A DNA stretch of 64,000 bases from Terrisporobacter mayombei (GCF_020748465.1 NZ_JAHZMP010000001.1:744001-808000); one strand, 5' to 3'; positions 17,569 to 27,772 are shown, counted from the stretch's first letter. A program made the numbers and translations. The notes: generated from the sequence alone by a model not told the origin.

Positions 17569-17597
17569 ATTATACAAATCTAGTCAATGTTTGTCAA
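17569..17597 (-). promoter_or_regulatory. Consensus sigma-A promoter for yceD-rpmF
   Basis: On the minus strand TTGACA (17592-17597) and TATAAT (17569-17574) are separated by exactly 17 bases. Both boxes are perfect consensus. The start of yceD lies about 30 bases downstream of the -10 box. Confidence 0.9.
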
Positions 17598-17671
17598 GTA
17601 TTTTTACTTGATAGTTAAAAATAAGGTTTTAATACTTTATTTATAAATATCTTTAAAATATGTTATTAAAA

Positions 17672-17707
17672 TTATTTTAAGGTAGGTCCAGGCCTACCTT
17701 AAAATTT
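17672..17707 (-). terminator. Terminator after ackA
   Basis: ATTTTAAGGTAGG (17674-17686) and CCTACCTTAAAAT (17693-17705) form a perfect 13-base stem around TCCAGG. It lies about 35 bases after the ackA stop. The tail is only moderately T-rich. Confidence 0.78.
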
Positions 17708-17739
17708 AGAATATTTTCAACAAATAAAATATTTTATGA

Positions 17740-18936
17740 TTATTTAACTAAAGCTAAAGTATCTCTAGCTATCATTAATTCTTCGTTTGTAGGTACTAAT
17801 AATATTTTAACTGCAGAATCTTCTGTAGATATTACTCTTTCTTTCCCTCTAACTTTGTTAGCTTCTTTATCTAATTTCATTCCTAAGAATTCCATGTTTG
17901 AAGCTATAGATTCTCTTATTTCTATTCCGTTTTCACCGACACCAGCAGTGAACACTATAGCGTCTACACCGTTCATTTCAGCAGCATAAGAACCTATATA
18001 TTTTTTAACTTTTTGTACATATGCATCTAAAGCAACTTGAGCTTTTTCGTCACCTTTTTCTGCTGCACCTTCTATATCTCTAAAGTCAGAAGATATACCA
18101 GTCATTCCGTATACTCCTGATTGTTTATTCATCATTGCATCTAATTGATCAGCATTTAAGTTTTCTTTTCTCATTAAGAATGGTAATATAGCAGCATCTA
18201 TATCTCCACATCTAGTTCCCATTATTAAACCTTCTAATGGAGTGAATCCCATAGAAGTATCTACACATTTACCACCATCAACAGCAGCTATAGAAGCTCC
18301 GTTTCCTAAGTGACAAGTTATTATTTTAAGATCTTTTATATCTTTACCTAACATATCTGCAGCTCTTTGAGATACATATTTATGAGAAGTTCCGTGGAAT
18401 CCGTATCTTCTTACACCGTATTTAGTGTATAACTCATGTGGTAAACCATATAAGTAAGATTTTTTAGGCATTGTTTGATGGAAAGCAGTATCGAATACAG
18501 CTACCATTGGTACTCCTGGAAGTATAGCTTTGCAAGCGTCTATTCCCATTATGTTAGCTGGGTTGTGAAGTGGAGCTAAGTCTATACATTCTTTTAAAGC
18601 AGCTTCTACTTCGTCAGTTATAACAACTGAAGTTGCGAATTTTTCACCAGCATGAACAACTCTATGTCCTACTGCTTCTACCTCTTTAATATCTTTTACA
18701 CCACCGTAAGTTAGGTCAACTACAGCGTCTAAAACTAATTTTATAGCTTCTTCATGATTTTTCATTGGTTGTTCAACTATGTATTTACCTTCAACACCAT
18801 CTTTTTCTTGCTTAAGTATAGAACCTTCTATACCTATTCTTTCTACTAATCCTACACATAATACTGCTTCATTTTCCATATCTATTAATTGATATTTTAA
18901 TGAAGAACTACCACAGTTTAATACTAATACTTTCAT
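17740..18936 (-). CDS. ackA: Acetate kinase
   Basis: Acetate kinase turns acetyl phosphate and ADP into acetate and ATP, a main energy-yielding step in fermenting anaerobes. The 398-residue protein shows [16 protein letters not shown] at the start, [15 protein letters not shown] for phosphate binding, [11 protein letters not shown] and FTAGVGENG. The ATG at 18936 has AAGGAGG 10 bases upstream; an in-frame TTG nine bases earlier is too close to that site. No pta gene is adjacent. Codon choice is strongly adapted (GCT, GGT, CCA), in line with high expression. Confidence 0.98.
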   Translation of the reverse strand: MKVLVLNCGSSSLKYQLIDMENEAVLCVGLVERIGIEGSILKQEKDGVEGKYIVEQPMKNHEEAIKLVLDAVVDLTYGGVKDIKEVEAVGHRVVHAGEKFATSVVITDEVEAALKECIDLAPLHNPANIMGIDACKAILPGVPMVAVFDTAFHQTMPKKSYLYGLPHELYTKYGVRRYGFHGTSHKYVSQRAADMLGKDIKDLKIITCHLGNGASIAAVDGGKCVDTSMGFTPLEGLIMGTRCGDIDAAILPFLMRKENLNADQLDAMMNKQSGVYGMTGISSDFRDIEGAAEKGDEKAQVALDAYVQKVKKYIGSYAAEMNGVDAIVFTAGVGENGIEIRESIASNMEFLGMKLDKEANKVRGKERVISTEDSAVKILLVPTNEELMIARDTLALVK

Positions 18937-19319
18937 TATTAGCAATCCTCCTTAAAAATTTAAAAATTTTCCTTAAATTAATATTCAAAATGACTATTTA
19001 ACTTTATATTGTCAATCATAATAAATATAACACCTTTTTAATTAAAAGTACATACTATTTATAAAAATATCATTATGTAATATTTAAATATTACGACATA
19101 GCTCTTTTATCTTATTATTTATTTGGTATAATAAATAATTAATTATATTTAGCTTTCAAAATAAGATGTTTTACTTATTATTCATATAATAAAACATATT
19201 TATGTACCATAATAACACATTTATATTATTCTATTATTATTAAGTATTTCCTCTATTTTTGTCAACTTAAAAAATATAATATACTAATATGTAGTAAGAA
19301 TTACCAAAAGGAGGATTGT
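18937..19319. other. Divergent ackA-tmcAL intergenic region, no gene seen
   Basis: About 380 bases without a plausible coding frame, very AT-rich. It must hold the promoters of both ackA and tmcAL. On the minus strand a TTGACA lies about 65 bases before the ackA start but without a good -10 at standard spacing. On the plus strand TGGTATAAT at 19124-19132 is an extended -10 box, and TTGTCA (19259-19264) with TACTAAT 17 bases on is a weaker candidate nearer to tmcAL. Confidence 0.5.
19124..19132 (+). promoter_or_regulatory. Extended -10 promoter element upstream of tmcAL
   Basis: TGGTATAAT matches TGnTATAAT exactly. It would give an untranslated leader of about 180 bases for tmcAL. No good -35 box accompanies it. 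Confidence 0.35.
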
Positions 19320-20585
19320 ATGAATTTACTAGGATTAATCGTTGAATACAACCCATTTCATAATGGCCATAAATACCATTTAGAAAAGTCAAAAGAAAAA
19401 ACAAAGGCTACTCATACTATGGCCATAATGAGCGGTTCTTTCTTACAAAGAGGAGAACCTGCTTTATTTGATAAATATACAAGGGCTGAAATGGCAGTAA
19501 AAAGTGGCGTGGATTTAGTAATAGAACTTCCAACTCTATACGCTTGCCAAAGTGCTGAAATATTCTCACATGGAGCTATAACTACTTTAAACTCTCTTAA
19601 TTGCGTTAATTCAGTTTGCTTTGGTAGCGAAGAAGGTAGTGTTGAAATTTTAAGTACCATAGCAGAAATTTTAGTTAAAGAGCCTAAAGAATTCAAATCA
19701 ACGTTAAAAAAACATTTAGATGATGGTCACGTTTTCCCCGCAGCAAGAAGTAAAGCTTTATATGAATATATAAAAACACAGAATCTTTTACGTTTAAATG
19801 AAAATAAGCTTCAACAAATTTTGAATTCTTCTAATAATATTTTAGGTATTGAATATATTAAAAGTTTAATCAAATTGAATAGTACTATTAAGCCTTACAC
19901 TATTACTAGAATTGCTTCAGAGTATAATTCTAGTGATATAAGTAGCAATATTTGTTCAGCTACAGCTATTAGAAATTTTTTAAAGGACAACACTGATTTA
20001 AAACACATTGAAAATGTTATCCCAAAAACGACCTTTACTGAAATAAGCAGTAGAATTGATAGCAATTTTACTCCTGTATTTGATTACATGTTTTACAATA
20101 TATTATCATCTATTATTATTAGAGATTATGAAAATTTACACAGCTATTTTGAAGTAAATGAAGGTATAGAAAATAAAATTTATTCAAATATATTCACATC
20201 TTCAAATTTAGAAGAATTAATAAATTCTACAAAATCAAAACGTTATACCATGACTAAAATAAAAAGAACTTTAAATAATATTTTATTAGGTATTACAAAA
20301 GAAGATGTTATAAGTGTAAAAGACTTAAATTCAGTTCCTTACATTAGAGTTTTAGCTTTTAATAGTAAAGGTCGTGAAATCATAAAAGAAATCAAGATTT
20401 CTAGTGATATTGAAATTATCACTAAATTTTCAAAAATAAGTTATGTTGACGACTCTATATTTAAAACACTTATCAAATATGACTTAAAATCTAGTAATAT
20501 GTATAATCTTGTTTATTATAAAAATAATAAACACTTATTAAAAGGGCCAATGGATTATTATTTATCGCCTAAATATTTGCCATAA
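19320..20585 (+). CDS. tmcAL: tRNA(Met) cytidine acetate ligase TmcAL
   Basis: TmcAL (YlbM) makes N4-acetylcytidine at the wobble base of elongator tRNA-Met, using acetate and ATP. The 421-residue protein has the nucleotidyltransferase-type HxGH motif in [17 protein letters not shown] (HNGH at about 14-17), then [20 protein letters not shown] near 38-57 and [17 protein letters not shown] near 64-80, all diagnostic. AAAGGAGG lies 6 bases before the ATG. It stands divergent from ackA, whose product acetate is a substrate of this enzyme; the adjacency may or may not be meaningful. It ends at a strong terminator. Confidence 0.95.
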   Translation: MNLLGLIVEYNPFHNGHKYHLEKSKEKTKATHTMAIMSGSFLQRGEPALFDKYTRAEMAVKSGVDLVIELPTLYACQSAEIFSHGAITTLNSLNCVNSVCFGSEEGSVEILSTIAEILVKEPKEFKSTLKKHLDDGHVFPAARSKALYEYIKTQNLLRLNENKLQQILNSSNNILGIEYIKSLIKLNSTIKPYTITRIASEYNSSDISSNICSATAIRNFLKDNTDLKHIENVIPKTTFTEISSRIDSNFTPVFDYMFYNILSSIIIRDYENLHSYFEVNEGIENKIYSNIFTSSNLEELINSTKSKRYTMTKIKRTLNNILLGITKEDVISVKDLNSVPYIRVLAFNSKGREIIKEIKISSDIEIITKFSKISYVDDSIFKTLIKYDLKSSNMYNLVYYKNNKHLLKGPMDYYLSPKYLP

Positions 20586-20627
20586 AAAAAAGAAAAGGAC
20601 TCTGTATATAGTCCTTTTCTTTTTTAT
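20585..20627 (+). terminator. Terminator after tmcAL
   Basis: GAAAAGGACT (20592-20601) and AGTCCTTTTC (20610-20619) form a perfect stem, extended by A and T runs, followed by TTTTTTATT on the plus strand. Confidence 0.9.
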
Positions 20628-20698
20628 TAGCTGATCTTTTCATATTTTACTTTTAAAATTAATATAATACCTTAAAGTCTTTATTTATAGGTGATTTT

Positions 20699-21880
20699 AT
20701 GAACATATCTAAATTAACAAAATATTTTTTACCCAAAATCATAGTTTTATTATTAATTATTGGGATTATAGTTTTTCCCAACGATTCCATTGAAGCTGCA
20801 AAGAATGGAATACATATATGGGTTAATATATTGATGCCATCTTTACTTCCTTTTATAATCGGTGCTAATTTAATAGTTTCATTGAGGGTTGTTGATATAA
20901 TAGGTGCCATAATAAACCCCATAACTCAACTCATTTTTAATGTATCAGGAAAAAGTGCATTAGTTTTTGCTATTTCAGCTGTATCAGGCTATCCTGTAGG
21001 AGCTAGATTAGCTTCAGATTTAAGATTAAATCAAGATATTTCTCAGTATGAGGGTCAAAGATTAGTATCTTTTTGTTCTACATCTGGTCCTTTATTCATA
21101 ATTGGCGCCGTTGCTGTCGGTATGCTAAATGATGCAACCTTAGGATATGTAATGCTCATCTGTCATTACTTAGGTTCTATAACCGTCGGTCTACTTTTTA
21201 GAAGATATGGAAAAGAAAAAAGAGAAAAACCAAATAAAACCATAATTAATAATATAAAATACATAATTAATACTCCCGAAAAAGATGGTTTTTTTATTTG
21301 TTTTGGAAATGCCGTTGTAAGTGGTGTAAATACGTTATTAGCTGTTGGTGGTTTTGTAATAATTTTTTCTGTTGTCTTTAAAATACTAACTTTATTCGAT
21401 ATTATAGATGGTATATCTTCCATATTGTGTTTGTTATTATCATTTTCAGGCATGACAAAAGAAGTTTGTTCTGCTTTCATCAGTGGATTATTCGAAATCA
21501 CCATAGGTTGTAATAACGTTACTAATATTACATATGTTTCTGAGGCAATTAAAGCTAGTTTATGCAGTTTTATTATAGGTTTTAGTGGTTTATCTATATT
21601 AGCTCAATGTTGCAGCTTCATAGCTAAGACTGACATTAAAACCAACATTTACATATTCAACAAATTTTTACACGGTACATTTGCAGCTTTATACACTTTT
21701 TTACTTTACCCTGTAAGTGAAAATTATTTACCTGTTTCAAATTTTTCATCCATTTATAACTCTATTTATAATAACAATATTCTAAATCATTATTTTTATA
21801 ATTTCAAAATATTTCTAGTTGTAACCGTAATTATTTATATAATATTCAATCTATATTTTTTATACATAACAAGAGATTAA
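20699..21880 (+). CDS. ylbJ: Sporulation integral membrane protein YlbJ
   Basis: YlbJ is a polytopic membrane protein needed for heat-resistant spores in Bacillus; it is under sigma-E there. The 393-residue protein has about ten hydrophobic segments of a nucleoside-transporter-gate type. Marker stretches are WVNILMPSLLPFIIGANL near residue 42, ISAVSGYPVGARLASDL near 100, and FCSTSGPLFIIGAVAVGML near 130. The start ATG at 20699 is preceded by AGGTGAT. It is separated from tmcAL by a terminator and ends at a bidirectional terminator, so it is probably monocistronic. Confidence 0.93.
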   Translation: MNISKLTKYFLPKIIVLLLIIGIIVFPNDSIEAAKNGIHIWVNILMPSLLPFIIGANLIVSLRVVDIIGAIINPITQLIFNVSGKSALVFAISAVSGYPVGARLASDLRLNQDISQYEGQRLVSFCSTSGPLFIIGAVAVGMLNDATLGYVMLICHYLGSITVGLLFRRYGKEKREKPNKTIINNIKYIINTPEKDGFFICFGNAVVSGVNTLLAVGGFVIIFSVVFKILTLFDIIDGISSILCLLLSFSGMTKEVCSAFISGLFEITIGCNNVTNITYVSEAIKASLCSFIIGFSGLSILAQCCSFIAKTDIKTNIYIFNKFLHGTFAALYTFLLYPVSENYLPVSNFSSIYNSIYNNNILNHYFYNFKIFLVVTVIIYIIFNLYFLYITRD

Positions 21881-21889
21881 TTTATAAAA

Positions 21890-21925
21890 TAAGGAAAGCT
21901 CCCAACTTAACTGGGAGCTTATTTT
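21890..21925. terminator. Bidirectional terminator after ylbJ
   Basis: AAGCTCCCA (21896-21904) and TGGGAGCTT (21912-21920) form a perfect 9-base stem followed by ATTTTCTATT on the plus strand. It lies between convergent ylbJ and the coiled-coil gene at 21926. Confidence 0.85.
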
Positions 21926-22438
21926 CTATTCTTCTCTTAATTCTCTTTTATTTCTTTTTACTATTTCCAAAGTTTCAATCAAATTTTGTTCAACAGAACT
22001 TATTACATCTTCTGCATATTCAATAGAACCTTCTCTAATTTCAAGGGCATATGACTCTGCTCTACTTATAATTTCTGAAGCTCTTTCTTTTGATCTTTCT
22101 ACTACTTCATTAGATTCTACAATATCATCAAATTGCTGTTTAAGATTTTCTTCGAACTGCTCACCTTCTCTAGCCTTAATTTGGGCTTCCTGATTAGCTT
22201 GTTCTATAATTTGTTCTGCTTCTGCTTTTGCTTCTGTTATTATTCTTTGTCTTTCTCTATTTATCCATATTGCTTGATTTACTTCTTCTGGCATTAATGC
22301 TTTGATATCATTAATTATAGCAAGAATTTCTTCTTTATCTATACTAATTGATTTCCTTGCCAAACCTTTAAGTGGTGCATTTTCTATTAATTCCTCTAGT
22401 TCTTGAAATAAATCCATAATTTCTAAATCTATTTTCAT
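21926..22438 (-). CDS. Coiled-coil ATPase-subunit-like protein
   Basis: This 170-residue, highly charged protein is predicted to be mostly helix and coiled coil from about residue 55 to the end (REREQ- and AKAEAEQIIEQANQEAQ-like runs). It resembles proteins annotated as ATPase or V-type ATP synthase subunit H-like, often found beside coaD in clostridia, and also recalls DivIVA-like helical proteins. There is no signal peptide and no membrane segment, so it is cytoplasmic. It follows coaD by 18 bases. I cannot assign a function. Confidence 0.8.
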   Translation of the reverse strand: MKIDLEIMDLFQELEELIENAPLKGLARKSISIDKEEILAIINDIKALMPEEVNQAIWINRERQRIITEAKAEAEQIIEQANQEAQIKAREGEQFEENLKQQFDDIVESNEVVERSKERASEIISRAESYALEIREGSIEYAEDVISSVEQNLIETLEIVKRNKRELREE

Positions 22439-22456
22439 ACTAATCCCCCTAAATTA

Positions 22457-22945
22457 CTATTTCGTCTTACTTTCTATTGCCTGAATAACTTCTTTAGGCA
22501 CTAAATTCTTAACATCGGCTCCAAAGTTTAAAACTTCTTTAATTAATGACGAACTTACAAAAGAGTATTGTTTGTTAGTTGGTAAAAATATTGTTTCTAT
22601 ATCAGGATCTAATTCTTTATTCATATGAGCCATTTGTAACTCATAATTGACATCGTCTTCACTTCTTACTCCTCTAACTAAAGTATCTATTCCGTTTTCT
22701 TTACAATAACTAACTAGTAAACCTTGGAATTCAATAACTTTAATATTATTTAACCCCTTTGTGCAAATCTTAATTAACTCCACTCTTTCTTCTAATGTAA
22801 AAAGCCCCTTTTTATTAGGATTTATAAGTACTCCTATTTGTAATTCATCAAATAATTTGGCAGCTCTAAAAATTATATCTAAATGTCCATTGGTAATTGG
22901 ATCAAAGCTACCAGCAAATATTGCTTTATGCATTGGTTTGTCCAT
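22457..22945 (-). CDS. coaD: Phosphopantetheine adenylyltransferase
   Basis: CoaD adenylates 4'-phosphopantetheine to dephospho-CoA, the fourth step of coenzyme A synthesis. The 162-residue protein has the nucleotidyltransferase motif AGSFDPITNGHLDII near residue 11, RGVRSEDDVNYELQMAHMN near 90 and YSFVSSSLIKEV near 126. GGAGG lies 6 bases before the ATG at 22945. It is one base after the rsmD stop, so the two are coupled; rsmD-coaD is a very common pair. Confidence 0.97.
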   Translation of the reverse strand: MDKPMHKAIFAGSFDPITNGHLDIIFRAAKLFDELQIGVLINPNKKGLFTLEERVELIKICTKGLNNIKVIEFQGLLVSYCKENGIDTLVRGVRSEDDVNYELQMAHMNKELDPDIETIFLPTNKQYSFVSSSLIKEVLNFGADVKNLVPKEVIQAIESKTK

Positions 22946-22946
22946 G

Positions 22947-23501
22947 TTATTCCTCCACTTTATAGAATGTTAACGTTGTATTTCCATACTTTTTATCTCT
23001 ACTTTTGTATAACCTGCCAATATTATCTGGAAACTTATCTTTAGTATCATGCTCTACAACAATAATTCCATCCTCTTTTAAAAGATTATTGTTATCTATA
23101 CTACCTAATGCATCACTAAACATATTCTTATAATATGGAGGATCCATAAATATAACATCAAATTTTTCACTTTTTAAAGCGAGAGAATTTATAGCACTTT
23201 TAAAATCTAAATTTAATACTATGCTTTCATTCTCAACTCTCGCCTTTTTTATATTAGACTTTACAATATTTATACTTTCCTTACTATTATCTATAAAAAT
23301 ACATTTATTCGCTCCTCTTGATAAACACTCAATTCCTAAAGAACCTGTACCAGCAAATAAATCTAATATATTACTATCCATTATATATGGATTAATTATA
23401 TTAAATAAAGATTCTTTAACTCTATCTGTTGTAGGCCTTACGTCATCATCTTTAGGAGCATTTAATTTTAGTCCTCTTGCCTTTCCTGAAATAACTCTCA
23501 A
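22947..23501 (-). CDS. rsmD: 16S rRNA (guanine(966)-N2)-methyltransferase RsmD
   Basis: RsmD methylates G966 of 16S rRNA. The 184-residue protein starts MRVISGKARGLKL, as the family does, and has the SAM-binding motif ILDLFAGTGSLGIECLSRGA at about 41-60 and the N6/N2-methylase motif MDPPYYKN near 120. It lies downstream of recG and one base before coaD. Confidence 0.95.
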   Translation of the reverse strand: MRVISGKARGLKLNAPKDDDVRPTTDRVKESLFNIINPYIMDSNILDLFAGTGSLGIECLSRGANKCIFIDNSKESINIVKSNIKKARVENESIVLNLDFKSAINSLALKSEKFDVIFMDPPYYKNMFSDALGSIDNNNLLKEDGIIVVEHDTKDKFPDNIGRLYKSRDKKYGNTTLTFYKVEE

Positions 23502-23539
23502 AATTATGTCTCCTTTCTTTATTTTACCATAAATTTTAA

Positions 23540-25597
23540 TTAATTTAATGAGATTTCTTCACGTTCACTAAATTTATACAATATTTCTTCTTTTAATCTT
23601 TTATTATCTTCTTGTTGTAATTTTACATCTTGACCAATTATGTATCTAGCCTCTAATTGAGCCTGTTTTAATATTTTAATATGTTTAAAAATATTTGCAA
23701 CTTTTAACTCTGGAAGGCCATGTTGTCTTGTTCCAAAAAATTCTCCTGGCCCCCTTATTTCTAAGTCCTTTTGAGATATTTTAAATCCATCTGTAGTTTC
23801 TTCCATTATGGACATTCTTTCTCTACACACTTCAGTTTTTGAGTTATATATTAATATACAGTAAGATTTATGTTTTCCTCTTCCGACACGTCCTCTAAGC
23901 TGATGAAGCTGGGCTAGACCAAATCTTTCTGCATTTTCTATTATCATCAATGTAGCATTAGGTACATTAACTCCAACTTCAATAACTGTAGTAGATACTA
24001 ATATGTCTAGCTTTTTATTTTTAAAATCATCCATTATGGCATCTTTTTCACTTGGTTTCATCTTACCATGAAGCAGACCCACTCTTAAATCTGAAAAGAA
24101 TTCTCTTTTTAGTTCTTCTACAAGTTCAACTGCTGCTGTAGCTTCTATTTTTTCGCTCTCATCTACTAAGGGGCAAACTACATAAACTTGCCTTCCTTTT
24201 TCAACTTCACTTCTTACTAAATTTTCATAAGCTTCATTTCTTCTTTTATGTTCTATTGCAATAGTTTCTACAGGTTGCCTTCCTGGTGGCAACTCATCTA
24301 TTATGGATATATCTAAATCTCCGTATAAAATTAAAGCTAATGTTCTAGGTATGGGCGTTGCCGTCATAACTAAAATATCAGGGCTATCTCCTTTATTTGA
24401 TAATCTTCCCCTTTGCCTAACACCAAATCTATGTTGTTCATCTGTTATAACTATGCCTAAGTTTTTAAATTCTACCTTATCTTCTATAAGGGCATGAGTT
24501 CCAATAAGAATATCTATTTCTTGATTTTTTACTTTTTCTAATACTTTTTCTTTTTGTTTTTTTGTAAGATTTCCTACTAGCAACTCAGATTTAATATTAA
24601 AGACCCCTAAGGTTTCTTTAAACGAATCATAGTGTTGTGATGCTAAAATCTCTGTAGGGGCCATTAAAGCCCCTTGATAACCATTTAAAACTGCACTTGC
24701 TAATGCAAGTAATGCTACTACTGTTTTTCCACTTCCAACATCACCCTGAACCAATCTATTCATTACTTTTTGTGATGTCATATCTTCAATAATTTCATTT
24801 AACGCTCGACTTTGAGCCCTAGTTAGTTTAAATGGAAGAGATTTCATTATATCATTTAATCTTTCTTTTTCTTCAAATTCTATTCCACTAGTTTCATTTA
24901 TCCCACTTTTAAAATAAAATAGCCCTAACTGCAAAATCAAAAATTCTTCAAAAACTAATCTATATAACGCAACTTTTAAAGTTTCTTTGTTAGTTGGAGA
25001 ATGTATATTTCTAACTGCAAAATCAATACCACACAATTTATATTTTTCTAATATATATTGTGGTAGGTATTCTTTTACCTGAAATTCTTCCTTCGTAAGA
25101 ACTGATTTAATCATTCCTTGCAACTCTTTATTAGTTAAACCATAAGTCAAAGGATATACTGGCTCAATTTTACAAGTAGAACTTGGCTTATTAGTGTAAT
25201 GTTCAACTTCAATAGGTATAAACTCTTTAAAATTATTTTCTATCTTAACCTTTCCAAAAACTAAAATACTATCTCCACTTTTAAACACCTTGGTAATGTA
25301 TTCTTGATTAAAGAACGACATTTTTATATATCCACTCTCATCCCTTACATCCACTTTGGTTATTTTCATACCTTTTCTTGGACTATAAGTATCTATTTTA
25401 GTTATAACACCTTTAATAGATACTTTATCTTCATTTTCCAATTGGTTGATTTTTTTTATAATACTCCTATCTTCATATTGTCTTGGAAAATAATATATTA
25501 GATCTTTTAAAGTAAAGATATTAAGCTTATGAAGTTTTTCAGCCCTTTTAGGACCTATTCCTTTAACAAATTGTATTTCCTTATTTAAGTTATTCAT
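23540..25597 (-). CDS. recG: ATP-dependent DNA helicase RecG
   Basis: RecG remodels stalled replication forks and Holliday junctions. The 685-residue protein has an N-terminal wedge domain with OB fold (EDKVSIKGVITKI), helicase motif I GDVGSGKTVVALLAL near residue 285, motif Ia APTEILASQHY, motif II DEQHRFG, motif III MTATPIPRTLAL and motif VI QLRGRVGRGKHKSYC. The ATG at 25597 is preferred over GTG nine bases earlier, which is part of the AGGTGAT ribosome binding site. It follows fakA after a terminator and precedes rsmD. Confidence 0.97.
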   Translation of the reverse strand: MNNLNKEIQFVKGIGPKRAEKLHKLNIFTLKDLIYYFPRQYEDRSIIKKINQLENEDKVSIKGVITKIDTYSPRKGMKITKVDVRDESGYIKMSFFNQEYITKVFKSGDSILVFGKVKIENNFKEFIPIEVEHYTNKPSSTCKIEPVYPLTYGLTNKELQGMIKSVLTKEEFQVKEYLPQYILEKYKLCGIDFAVRNIHSPTNKETLKVALYRLVFEEFLILQLGLFYFKSGINETSGIEFEEKERLNDIMKSLPFKLTRAQSRALNEIIEDMTSQKVMNRLVQGDVGSGKTVVALLALASAVLNGYQGALMAPTEILASQHYDSFKETLGVFNIKSELLVGNLTKKQKEKVLEKVKNQEIDILIGTHALIEDKVEFKNLGIVITDEQHRFGVRQRGRLSNKGDSPDILVMTATPIPRTLALILYGDLDISIIDELPPGRQPVETIAIEHKRRNEAYENLVRSEVEKGRQVYVVCPLVDESEKIEATAAVELVEELKREFFSDLRVGLLHGKMKPSEKDAIMDDFKNKKLDILVSTTVIEVGVNVPNATLMIIENAERFGLAQLHQLRGRVGRGKHKSYCILIYNSKTEVCRERMSIMEETTDGFKISQKDLEIRGPGEFFGTRQHGLPELKVANIFKHIKILKQAQLEARYIIGQDVKLQQEDNKRLKEEILYKFSEREEISLN

Positions 25598-25628
25598 AAT
25601 TATCACCTACAAATATTATTTCCTTACG

Positions 25629-25682
25629 AATAAAAAATCCTGTATAATATACTAATTTATAGTACGATTATACAGGACTAAT
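25629..25682 (-). terminator. Terminator after fakA
   Basis: TCCTGTATAAT on the minus strand (near 25677-25667) pairs with ATTATACAGGA (near 25648-25638) across an 18-base loop, followed by TTTTTTATTC. It separates fakA from recG. Confidence 0.82.
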
Positions 25683-25688
25683 TAATCA

Positions 25689-27314
25689 TTATTCAACTGA
25701 AATTAAGTAATAATAAAGAGGTTGTCCTCCATAGTGTAATTCCACATCTATATCTTCAAATTTTTCTTCTAATGAATCTCTTAAAGCTTCTGCTTCTTCT
25801 TCAGAAGTATCTTCACCATAGAATAAAGTTATTATAGCACTATCTTCATCTACTAATTTTCCTATAAGGTCAGCCGTTATTTCATCCACATTATCTCCTG
25901 CAGATAATAATTTACCTTCAGCAATACCTATTATATTTCCTTCTTTTACTTCCACATCATTTATAACTGTGTCTCTTACAGCATAAGTTACTTGACCAGA
26001 TTTTACTGAAGATAAAGCTTCCATCATGTTTGCTTCATTTTCACTTACGTCTGCATCTGCATCGAATGTCACTAAAGTAGCAAAAGCTTGTGCAACATTT
26101 TTAGTTGGTATAACTATTATGTTTTTATCACTTAATTCCTTAGCTTGATTAGCAGCCATTATTATATTACTGTTATTTGGTAATATTATTATATTTTTAG
26201 CATTTAAATTTTCTATTGCTTTCATAAAATCTTCTGTACTAGGGTTCATAGTTTGACCACCTTCTATTATGTGATCAACACCAAAATCTTTAAATATTTG
26301 TGCTAAACCTTCACCCATAGAAGTAGCTATAAATCCGTACTCTTTTTCTTCAACAGGTACCTCTTGTGTTTGAGCCGTTTCATTTAATACCTTATTTTCA
26401 TGTTGAAGTTTCATATTCTCTATTTTTATTGTTAATAATTGTCCGTATTTTAATGCTTCTTGTATAGCAAGACCTGGATCATTTGTGTGAACATGTACTT
26501 TTATTACACCTTCATCTCCAACTACAGCTAAGCTATCTCCAAATTTCATATACATTTCTCTTATTGCTAAATCATCTATTTTATCACTTTCTAAAATAAA
26601 TTCTGTACAGTATTGGAACTTAATATCTTCACTAGATATATTTTGTTCAACATTAACCTCTACATTACTAGACGCTCCGCCTTCTATAGATTCTATGTTT
26701 CTTCCCTTTAATGAAGATAACATGCCTTCATATATAAGAACTAATCCTTTACCACCTGAGTCTACAACTCCAGCTTCTTTTAATGCCTTTAGTAATTCTG
26801 GTGTCTTATTTAGCGATTCATTAGCTTTCTTTACTACTAATTCTAGAAATTCTATCATATCCATATTTGAATTAGCTACTTTTACTGCATACTCTCCACT
26901 TTCTCTAACTACAGTAAGAATAGTTCCTTCTATTGGTTTAATTACAGCTTTATAAGCAGTATCAGATCCATTTTTAAGAGCGTTAGCTAAATCCACAACA
27001 TTTAAACTATCTTTACCTTCTATTGATTTTGCTATTCCTCTTATTATTTGTGATAATATAACTCCTGAGTTTCCTCTTGCTCCCATTAGAGAGCCTTTAG
27101 AAAGAGCTTTACCTATATCTGTTATATCATCATTTTGAACTTTAGATAATTCTTTAATTGCATATGATATAGTTAAAGACATATTTGTTCCTGTATCACC
27201 ATCTGGAACTGGAAATACATTTAATTTATCAACTAAATCTTTATGGTTTTGAAGATTATTTGCACCTGAAACAAACATATCTCTAAATCTTTTTCCGTCT
27301 ATATATTGAATCAT
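25689..27314 (-). CDS. fakA: Fatty acid kinase FakA-like protein (DAK2 domain, YloV)
   Basis: FakA phosphorylates fatty acids held by FakB (DegV-family) proteins; the acyl phosphate then enters the PlsX/PlsY pathway. The 541-residue protein has an N-terminal DAK2 kinase domain: FPVPDGDTGTNMSLT near residue 33 for ATP/Mg binding, GARGNSGVILSQIIRG near 77, and EGTILTVVRE near 124. A middle domain follows with VHVHTNDPG, and a C-terminal DegV-like domain (GQTMNPSTEDF; GIAEGKLLSAGD). Length and order match YloV. It is in the usual yloU-yloV pair, 15 bases after yloU. plsX (15638) and a degV gene (59722) are also in this window, so the pathway is plausibly complete. Confidence 0.93.
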   Translation of the reverse strand: MIQYIDGKRFRDMFVSGANNLQNHKDLVDKLNVFPVPDGDTGTNMSLTISYAIKELSKVQNDDITDIGKALSKGSLMGARGNSGVILSQIIRGIAKSIEGKDSLNVVDLANALKNGSDTAYKAVIKPIEGTILTVVRESGEYAVKVANSNMDMIEFLELVVKKANESLNKTPELLKALKEAGVVDSGGKGLVLIYEGMLSSLKGRNIESIEGGASSNVEVNVEQNISSEDIKFQYCTEFILESDKIDDLAIREMYMKFGDSLAVVGDEGVIKVHVHTNDPGLAIQEALKYGQLLTIKIENMKLQHENKVLNETAQTQEVPVEEKEYGFIATSMGEGLAQIFKDFGVDHIIEGGQTMNPSTEDFMKAIENLNAKNIIILPNNSNIIMAANQAKELSDKNIIVIPTKNVAQAFATLVTFDADADVSENEANMMEALSSVKSGQVTYAVRDTVINDVEVKEGNIIGIAEGKLLSAGDNVDEITADLIGKLVDEDSAIITLFYGEDTSEEEAEALRDSLEEKFEDIDVELHYGGQPLYYYLISVE

Positions 27315-27329
27315 ATTCTTCCTCCTATA

Positions 27330-27680
27330 TTACTTAACCCTGATACCTTGCACGTTAACATCAATTTTGCTAACTTTTATTGATGTTGTATTTTCTACTG
27401 AGTATTTCACCCTGTCTATTATGTTATTTGCTACAGTAGAAATATTAATTCCATATTGCATTATAACAAATAATTCTATTTCTATTTTATTATCTTCAGT
27501 TTCATATATTTTAACGCCTTTAGTAGCATTGTCTCCTTTTAACAATTCAACAATACCTTTTATCTTTTGTGAGAAACCTACTAATCCGTAACTCTCCATT
27601 GCAGCTCTATATGCAATTTGAGCTATAACATGTTTATCTATTTCTATACATCCATATTTATTATTTACTTTAGTAGTCAT
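27330..27680 (-). CDS. yloU: Asp23/Gls24 family protein YloU
   Basis: This 116-residue member of the Asp23/Gls24 family has the pattern YGCIEIDKHVIAQIAYRAAM at the start, VIMQYGINISTVANNI in the middle and VSKIDVNVQGIRVK at the end. YloU lies before the FakA-type yloV gene in many Firmicutes, as here. GAGGGGG lies 8 bases before the ATG. A sigma-A promoter is at 27773-27801. Confidence 0.92.
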   Translation of the reverse strand: MTTKVNNKYGCIEIDKHVIAQIAYRAAMESYGLVGFSQKIKGIVELLKGDNATKGVKIYETEDNKIEIELFVIMQYGINISTVANNIIDRVKYSVENTTSIKVSKIDVNVQGIRVK

Positions 27681-27772
27681 GGTTTTACCCCCTCATTTTC
27701 TTTTTTAATAATATTTTGTACAATGTTGAATTATTATTTCATCAATCCAACAAATTTCCTTTATTTTAATAA

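Noticed and set aside
18937-19319. A small gene or riboswitch between ackA and tmcAL
   Set aside because: No frame with a ribosome binding site and no structured conserved motif could be seen; only promoter-like AT-rich sequence.
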